Source: Paragordius varius (taxonomy: Eukaryota; Nematomorpha). Taken from it: a stretch of 64,000 nt of DNA. Location: assembly GCA_964247055.1 (NCBI GenBank), contig OZ176053.1:3720001-3784000 (forward strand), written 5' to 3'. The translations under genes and the position numbers were made by a program. A model generated the notes under the pieces. The model saw only the letters and a list, made by a program, of their open reading frames with translations. It had not been told where the DNA came from and made no database searches. Of the stretch, positions 61,001 to 64,000 are shown piece by piece (the stretch's first letter is position 1; every line of letters starts with the position of its first letter).

Positions 61001-62619
61001 TTTGAACTTATACTAAACTATTGAGCCTTATATTTGGTTTTTATAATAACATATATTTTAAATTATGTCTAGACAGCATTATGACCATAACTCAAGTTAA
61101 TATTATTTATTATTATTTGACTTTTCAAAAATCTAAAATTTTGACTCACCTATTTTTGTGTATCATAAAATTGTTTCTTGTAAATCCAAGAAACTAATTT
61201 AAATTTTTTGTATATACCATTTTTTAGCCATATATTGTATAAAATTTTTTGCTTTATATTGAATTTTCAATGCAAATGCGAAACAATATTTGTACATTTA
61301 TTGCATTTGTCCTTCTTATAGTCTTAAACTTTTAATTCTACGGATTATAAAAATACGTTATTGACTATATTTCAAAAATTTGGAAACGCCTTCCTCTATG
61401 TACATGTTTATGAAACTAGATAATAAATGCTAAAAAGTTTGGCGAAAAGCTCTCCCAAGAATCAGTCGGGTTTAAGATGTTATCAAGAATGGGTTGGAAA
61501 GGAGGAAATCTTGGAAAAAGTCCTAAATGTTTAGATGATAACGAAAATGCTAATGAGTTTGTTGAAAATCCTGATGTGCCAAATGCGAATTTTACGAGTA
61601 AACTTCTAAATTTGCCTGTTTTCGGCGATATTTAATAAATTCGTCTTTTACTCTTTTTATCTATTTATCATATAATTTATTGGTTATATTATATAATATT
61701 TTTTCTAAATATGAGCTAATATATATTTGTTTTTTTATGGAAGTTTTTCATTGGTAAAGAATGAATGAAAATCACTTATAAAAATTTTACTTTTTATAAG
61801 GTAGTTATTATTTAAATACTATATTATTCATGGTGATTATGATTAGATGTTTTGGAGAGAGTTTTGCACAGTACTCACACACTTAATTTTCATGGTGTTG
61901 AGAACAATACAAATGATTATAAAAAAGCCCTAAAATCTATCATCAGAAGGAACTTTATCTCTTATTCTCAATGGCTATTTGATCCAAATTTAAATCATCA
62001 TCTGCGTGTAGACAGGGATTACAATGATATTAATAACATTATAGAAACTAAAAATTCATTTTTTAATCCAGAAAATCCTGATGAATCTTGTCTCATTGAC
62101 TATAATTTTGATGCGCTAATTTTTGATGAAACTTTGACTCCCGAGATTAGAGTATGTAAACAATTTTAGAAAATTCTTGATGTTAAAATTTCAAATATAT
62201 ACTTTTAAGATTTACCTAAAGTCAATTACATATAAATTTAGTGTTTTCATAAGTTGTACTTTAAAATTGTATAGTTGCATGTATCAATCATTTCTTATAC
62301 ATCCTTATTTTTTTCATAATCAATTTTTATTTGATAGAAAATTATACATGATTATTCTCGTAAAAATGGCCTCATTAGCGAATCATATACAAAAAATGAT
62401 GATAATACTATATCAAAAAAGAAGAAACACAAAAACGATATACGTATTTTAGTAATCAAACCATTTGCATATAACGACATGTTAATATTTTTAGTACATG
62501 TTCGACTTGGGAAATTATTGCGTGAATCTGAAAAGGATGCTTCTAAAAAATCTGAATTTGATTTTTTATTACGATATTACAAAATGTTTAAAATATTTGA
62601 TAAAGCTATATATGTATGA
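58031..62619 (+). CDS. NKRF-like protein: XTBD, dsRBD, G-patch and R3H domains, 9 exons
   Basis: Exons 58031-58191, 58216-58271, 58314-58515, 58541-58651, 58679-58808, 58835-58894, 61438-61597, 61847-62151, 62338-62619; introns 1, 3, 4 and 5 are 24, 25, 27 and 26 bp. All phases agree; about 488 residues (human NKRF about 690). XTBD at about 10-72: EWNYRKSFLEYY, ICLSKIYSN, LGC and MQEKVKDMAKLL, the module that binds the nuclear exonuclease XRN2. A dsRBD-like part at about 165-215: GVVYVNGYEISSAGP, SSKQEVQNIL. G-patch at about 245-270: GFKMLSRMGWKGGNLGK. R3H at about 380-440: DALIFDETLTPEIR, IIHDYSRKNGLISES, RILVIKP. This domain order is that of NKRF, which acts with DHX15 and XRN2 in pre-rRNA processing and nuclear RNA decay. 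The 2.5-kb intron 6 holds a dead mariner. The link between exons 6 and 7 across it is inferred from phase and domain order. Confidence 0.8.
59038..59430 (+). repeat. Tandem duplication, 2 units of about 190 bp
   Basis: Two consecutive copies with GTAGGGCTTA, GTTATGGA..GTACTCATG or GCACTCATG, CTAGTTGTAAACC, AAAATTATGTC.GTTACGAT and ending TAACCAGGTGTAGTCAAAA. They lie in intron 6 of the NKRF-like gene. The second ending runs into the mariner relic, so the repeat ends share sequence with the mariner terminus. Confidence 0.75.
59411..61152 (-). mobile_element. Mariner transposon relic
   Basis: The minus strand carries decayed mariner transposase. Readable parts in several frames are PKPNRYGKKTILRV, DQRGIVHSKIL and EILPHLPYSPNQAF, which match the mariner segments around the DDD catalytic core (WDxxGvvy and LPHPPYSPDLAP). 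Many stops and frame changes interrupt it. The ends CCAGGTGTAGTCAAAAGTCT (59411-59430) and, inverted near 61152, AGGTGAGTCAAAA are imperfect inverted repeats. At about 1.74 kb it is longer than the usual 1.3 kb, so other sequence has probably inserted. It is old and inactive. Confidence 0.75.
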
Positions 62620-64000
62620 AATAAATTTATGCTATATTATGCTAAATATTTTTATAGACACTATCAAAGAATGATTATCACGGATGGGTTGGGATAAAAT
62701 TCCCAATTAATCCAATTGATATTTGTAATATAAATTTTTTTATATATAATATGATAATAGGCCAGTTTGAAATTATACTTGCCCTTATAGGCGCATTACA
62801 CAAAAAATATTTTTGATATTGGATTGTAAAAAAAATTTTCATATATACTTTTAGCCACCAAATTTTTTGATTTTTATAAAGAGCTTTAAAACTGGCAATT
62901 TTATGATTAAACAATAAAATTAACTTTTAAACAATGGGTCTTACCAATAAATTAAATGGGTTAAATAAAGTTTTTGTTTTAGCACTTAGATTTAAATTGG
63001 GGTATTTAGTAACCCCTAGACTAATATTCTAAAAAAAAACTACTGAAAAAAACGCTTTCGATTTGGAACTATGCTTCTATCCTAAAAAAATTATATAAAT
63101 AAGTAAAAATATCTAAATAAATTTAATATTAAAAAAACTACTTTGACGTCATTTTTAATTTAAAACATTTATTGAAAAAATCGTATTTATTTGATTCTAA
63201 CGCTTAAATTAAAGCTAATTTTTTAAATAACTAATAGCATTGATATAAGCATAGTGGTTAATTTTGCCTTATTTTGTGTCTAACTAATGCACACATGTCA
63301 TATGTTCTAAATTACCTTGAGAATTATCCATAAAAAAAGTAATATTAAATTATTTTAAATGAATCTTTAAATGTTAAGTTAGTGCAAACTATTGCAATAA
63401 TTTAAATTTGTTTTATATAAGTATTTGATATTAAGAGGCTTGGGCGTCTTAAGGCCTCAATTTGAATCGGAGGACTGAAATGTATATGTTGTATCTAAGT
63501 GTTAAGTGCAATATAACGACAAATAATTAGCCTCATGCAGATACTTATACAATAAATCGATTGACCAATGTTTGCGCGTTATACCAAAATATTTTAATAC
63601 CATTTTTTACAAAATGGGCATATTTGGATATTAACCAATATTTGGCAATATGTTTTACCGTATTTTTTAAATCTATTAATCACACTTAAAATTTTTGAAT
63701 TAATATTTCTGAGTGGAAAAAAATTTATCCATGCAAGGCTATTTTTAAGACCGCATGCCCATGGGCCGCGATTTGAGTATCACTGAAAAGGTTTTAGTAT
63801 ATTTTGACCGAAATTTTATGAATTAATTTCATATTAGCGGTTTTTTCAATGAACTGTAAAAGTTGTTTTTATATTTTAGTCAATTATTTTTACTATATTT
63901 TCATAAATATAGAAACAGTTCAAAATGTCTTGCTTTTATATACCATGAAATAAAATGGTAAACATCTTAATATAAAGACAAAATCAAATAATGACTATTA
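62620..64000. other. Spacer at the right edge
   Basis: No gene. Contains family A MITE copy 6 (62975-63505) and a hAT-MITE-like right end at about 63745-63783 (GGGCCGCGATTTGAGTATCA followed by CTG). Confidence 0.5.
62975..63505 (+). repeat. MITE family A, copy 6
   Basis: Left AGATTTAAATTGGGGTATTT, interior TATGCTTCTATCCTAAAAAA, right CAATTTGAATCGGAGGACTG then TGTTGTATCTAAGTGTTAAG. Collinear with the 19196-19790 copy. Confidence 0.6.

Noticed and set aside
62177-62452. 91-residue plus-strand frame overlapping the end of the NKRF-like gene
   Set aside because: It covers intron 8 and reads exon 9 in the wrong frame; the correct frame gives the R3H motif.
1-64000. CRISPR arrays, operons, bacterial promoters and tRNA or rRNA genes
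   Set aside because: No direct-repeat/spacer arrays and no recognisable tRNA A/B boxes or rRNA segments were seen by eye. The genome is eukaryotic, so bacterial signals do not apply. A tRNAscan-SE or Infernal run would be decisive for small RNAs.

Overview
The window is very A+T-rich DNA with gene-poor, repeat-rich spacing and clearly spliceosomal genes, so it is nuclear DNA of a eukaryote. The protein set (CCT6, NOG1, NDUFA9, a TMEM35/NACHO-type protein, MARVEL proteins, and an XTBD/dsRBD/G-patch/R3H protein of NKRF type) points to an animal. At least eleven introns of 22-30 bp have GT..AG ends and exact reading-phase agreement, mixed with ordinary introns of 60 bp to 2.5 kb. Introns this short are known from dicyemid mesozoans. 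A reduced parasitic animal (dicyemid, or alternatively a myxozoan or orthonectid) is therefore my best inference, but the species cannot be fixed from sequence alone.

Layout: 1515-7948 (-) CCT6, 14 exons. 7949-12541 repeats and spacer. 12542-13357 (+) an unrecognised Ser/Asn-rich protein with one C-terminal membrane helix. 14803-18104 (-) NDUFA9, 7 exons. 18298-19790 two inverted MITE copies. 20120-20710 (+) TMEM35/NACHO-like gene, convergent with 20891-21784 (-), a divergent methyltransferase-like gene. 22878-26818 a hAT MITE and then a full-length decayed hAT transposon with a Helitron nested in it. 26.8-34.3 kb gene-free repeat mosaic, with a hammerhead-like RNA motif at 32.2 kb. 34317-35691 (-) and 37945-40624 (+) two head-to-head MARVEL paralogs. 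41029-42967 (-) a second Helitron of the same family. 43.25-44.66 kb a G+C-richer block with tandem repeats. 46199-53066 (+) NOG1, 16 exons. 53.1-58.0 kb repeats, including a 958-bp terminal-inverted-repeat element. 58031-62619 (+) NKRF-like gene, with a decayed mariner in its largest intron.

The genes are unrelated housekeeping functions (chaperonin, ribosome biogenesis, complex I, nuclear RNA turnover, membrane trafficking), not one pathway. The mobile fraction is all DNA-transposon-like: hAT, Helitron, Tc1/mariner and several MITE families. Long introns are long mainly because such elements sit in them, while element-free introns often stay near 22-30 bp. The most unusual features are the ultra-short introns, the Helitron-in-hAT nest with intact termini, the hammerhead-like motif, the inverted MARVEL pair with identical exon lengths, and the NKRF-type gene.
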